In this document: piece by piece, positions 62,975 through 64,000 of the stretch
Layout: the number at the start of each line of letters is the position of its first letter
How positions within the stretch are numbered: position 1 is the stretch's first letter
Assembly (NCBI GenBank): GCA_945913255.1
Contig: CAMEDC010000005.1
Location: 62,001 to 126,000, forward strand
From: an uncultured Lachnospiraceae bacterium
GTDB taxonomy: Bacteria; Bacillota; Clostridia; Lachnospirales; Lachnospiraceae
Direction of reading: 5' to 3'
Length of the DNA stretch: 64,000 bases
Made by a program: the position numbers and the translations under genes
Notes under the pieces: model-generated
Database searches by the model: none
What the model was told of the DNA's origin: nothing
Seen by the model: the letters and a program-made list of their open reading frames with translations, nothing else

Positions 62975-64000
62975 CTACCATGATGAGCAAAATAAACAGA
63001 ATATTTTAAAAATGAGAGCCGTTCTGGAAACTCTGCCACCATTTTGTAAAACCTTTTTCAGAGGTATTGAAGAATATACCTCTGCCAGAACAAGACTGGC
63101 ATACGCATACGATATTAGATTATTTTTTGAATTTTTGCACGAAAAAAATGCTGTTTGTGCCAAAATGGAAATATCTCAGTATCCACTCACTATTCTGGAA
63201 CAGCTTAATCGACAGGATATTGAAGAATATCTGGAATATATGGCTCTCTATGAAAAGGACGGCAAAGAAATCTCAAACGATGAGCGCGGAAAAGCAAGAA
63301 AACTTGCTTCTTTGCGCAGTTTTTACAACTATTTTTATCAAAACGAAATGATTTCACAGAATCCCGCTTCTCTCGTTCCCCTTCCGAAGCGTCATGAAAA
63401 AGAAATTATTCGACTGGAGCCAAATGAAGTAGCTATTCTGCTGGATCAGGTAGAGGACGGTACAAAACTGACGAAGAAAGAGCTTGAATACCATAAAAAG
63501 ACAAAGCTAAGAGATGTAGCACTTTTAACCCTGCTTCTCGGAACCGGTATCCGTGTGTCCGAATGTGTTGGATTAAATCTATCAGACGTTGACTTTGAGT
63601 CAGATGGTATTAAAATCAGACGAAAAGGCGGATATGAAGCAGTTATTTATTTTGGAGAAGAAGTGGAAACTGCACTGCTTGATTATCTTGAAGAGAGAGA
63701 ACATATCATACCGGAAGCAGGACATGAAGATGCGCTTTTTCTTTCCCTGCAAAACAGAAGAATGGCAGTACGCTCCGTTGAAAATCTGGTAAAAAAATAT
63801 GCTTCTCGAGTAACAACACTAAAGAAAATCACTCCACACAAATTAAGAAGCACCTATGGTACCGCGCTCTATCAGGAAACAGGAGATATTTATCTTGTGG
63901 CCGATGTACTTGGACATAAAGATGTAAACACCACCAGAAAACACTATGCTGCACAAGAGGATGAACGCAGACGTCAAGCCAGAAATTTTGTTAAACTCAG
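62961..64000 (+). CDS. Tyrosine recombinase (XerC/XerD-like), 3' end beyond window
   Basis: Frame from ATG 62961 is open to the end: GTGIRVSECVGL, RRKGGYEA, HKLRSTYG, LGHKDVNTTRKHYA give R-K-H-R-H-Y; missed by ORF track because no stop in window. Confidence 0.92.
   Translation, partial: MKQNNYHDEQNKQNILKMRAVLETLPPFCKTFFRGIEEYTSARTRLAYAYDIRLFFEFLHEKNAVCAKMEISQYPLTILEQLNRQDIEEYLEYMALYEKDGKEISNDERGKARKLASLRSFYNYFYQNEMISQNPASLVPLPKRHEKEIIRLEPNEVAILLDQVEDGTKLTKKELEYHKKTKLRDVALLTLLLGTGIRVSECVGLNLSDVDFESDGIKIRRKGGYEAVIYFGEEVETALLDYLEEREHIIPEAGHEDALFLSLQNRRMAVRSVENLVKKYASRVTTLKKITPHKLRSTYGTALYQETGDIYLVADVLGHKDVNTTRKHYAAQEDERRRQARNFVKL

Overview
This 64 kb window is an ordinary, gene-dense, moderately AT-rich chromosomal segment. 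By family content and gene order it looks like a Clostridia/Lachnospiraceae-type Firmicute (inference, no search run). It carries the ilvN tail and ilvC, leuCD, ruvAB, a cell-wall FtsW/PBP pair, fakA-recG, a type IIA topoisomerase pair, rsmD-coaD, a his operon (hisZ-G-D-B-IE), a MoxR/DUF58 cluster, RNase G with radical SAM genes, dtd, rubrerythrin, a TtcA-like gene and a tyrosine recombinase cut by the right edge. I saw no rRNA, tRNA, CRISPR array, transposase or phage module. The observations most worth follow-up are: (1) a HelD/UvrD-like helicase fused in frame to what reads as a GH31-type N-terminal (galactose-mutarotase-like) domain without the catalytic barrel; (2) a structured ~350 bp ruvA-ruvB intergenic block with terminal inverted repeats that encodes, antisense, a 35-aa single-TM peptide absent from the ORF track; (3) a HisIE protein with a degenerate HisF-like N-terminal domain; (4) an SDR gene collapsed by internal deletion; (5) a coiled-coil protein ending in an HPD-containing J-like segment; (6) a 'GyrA' homologue with no recognisable GyrA-box.
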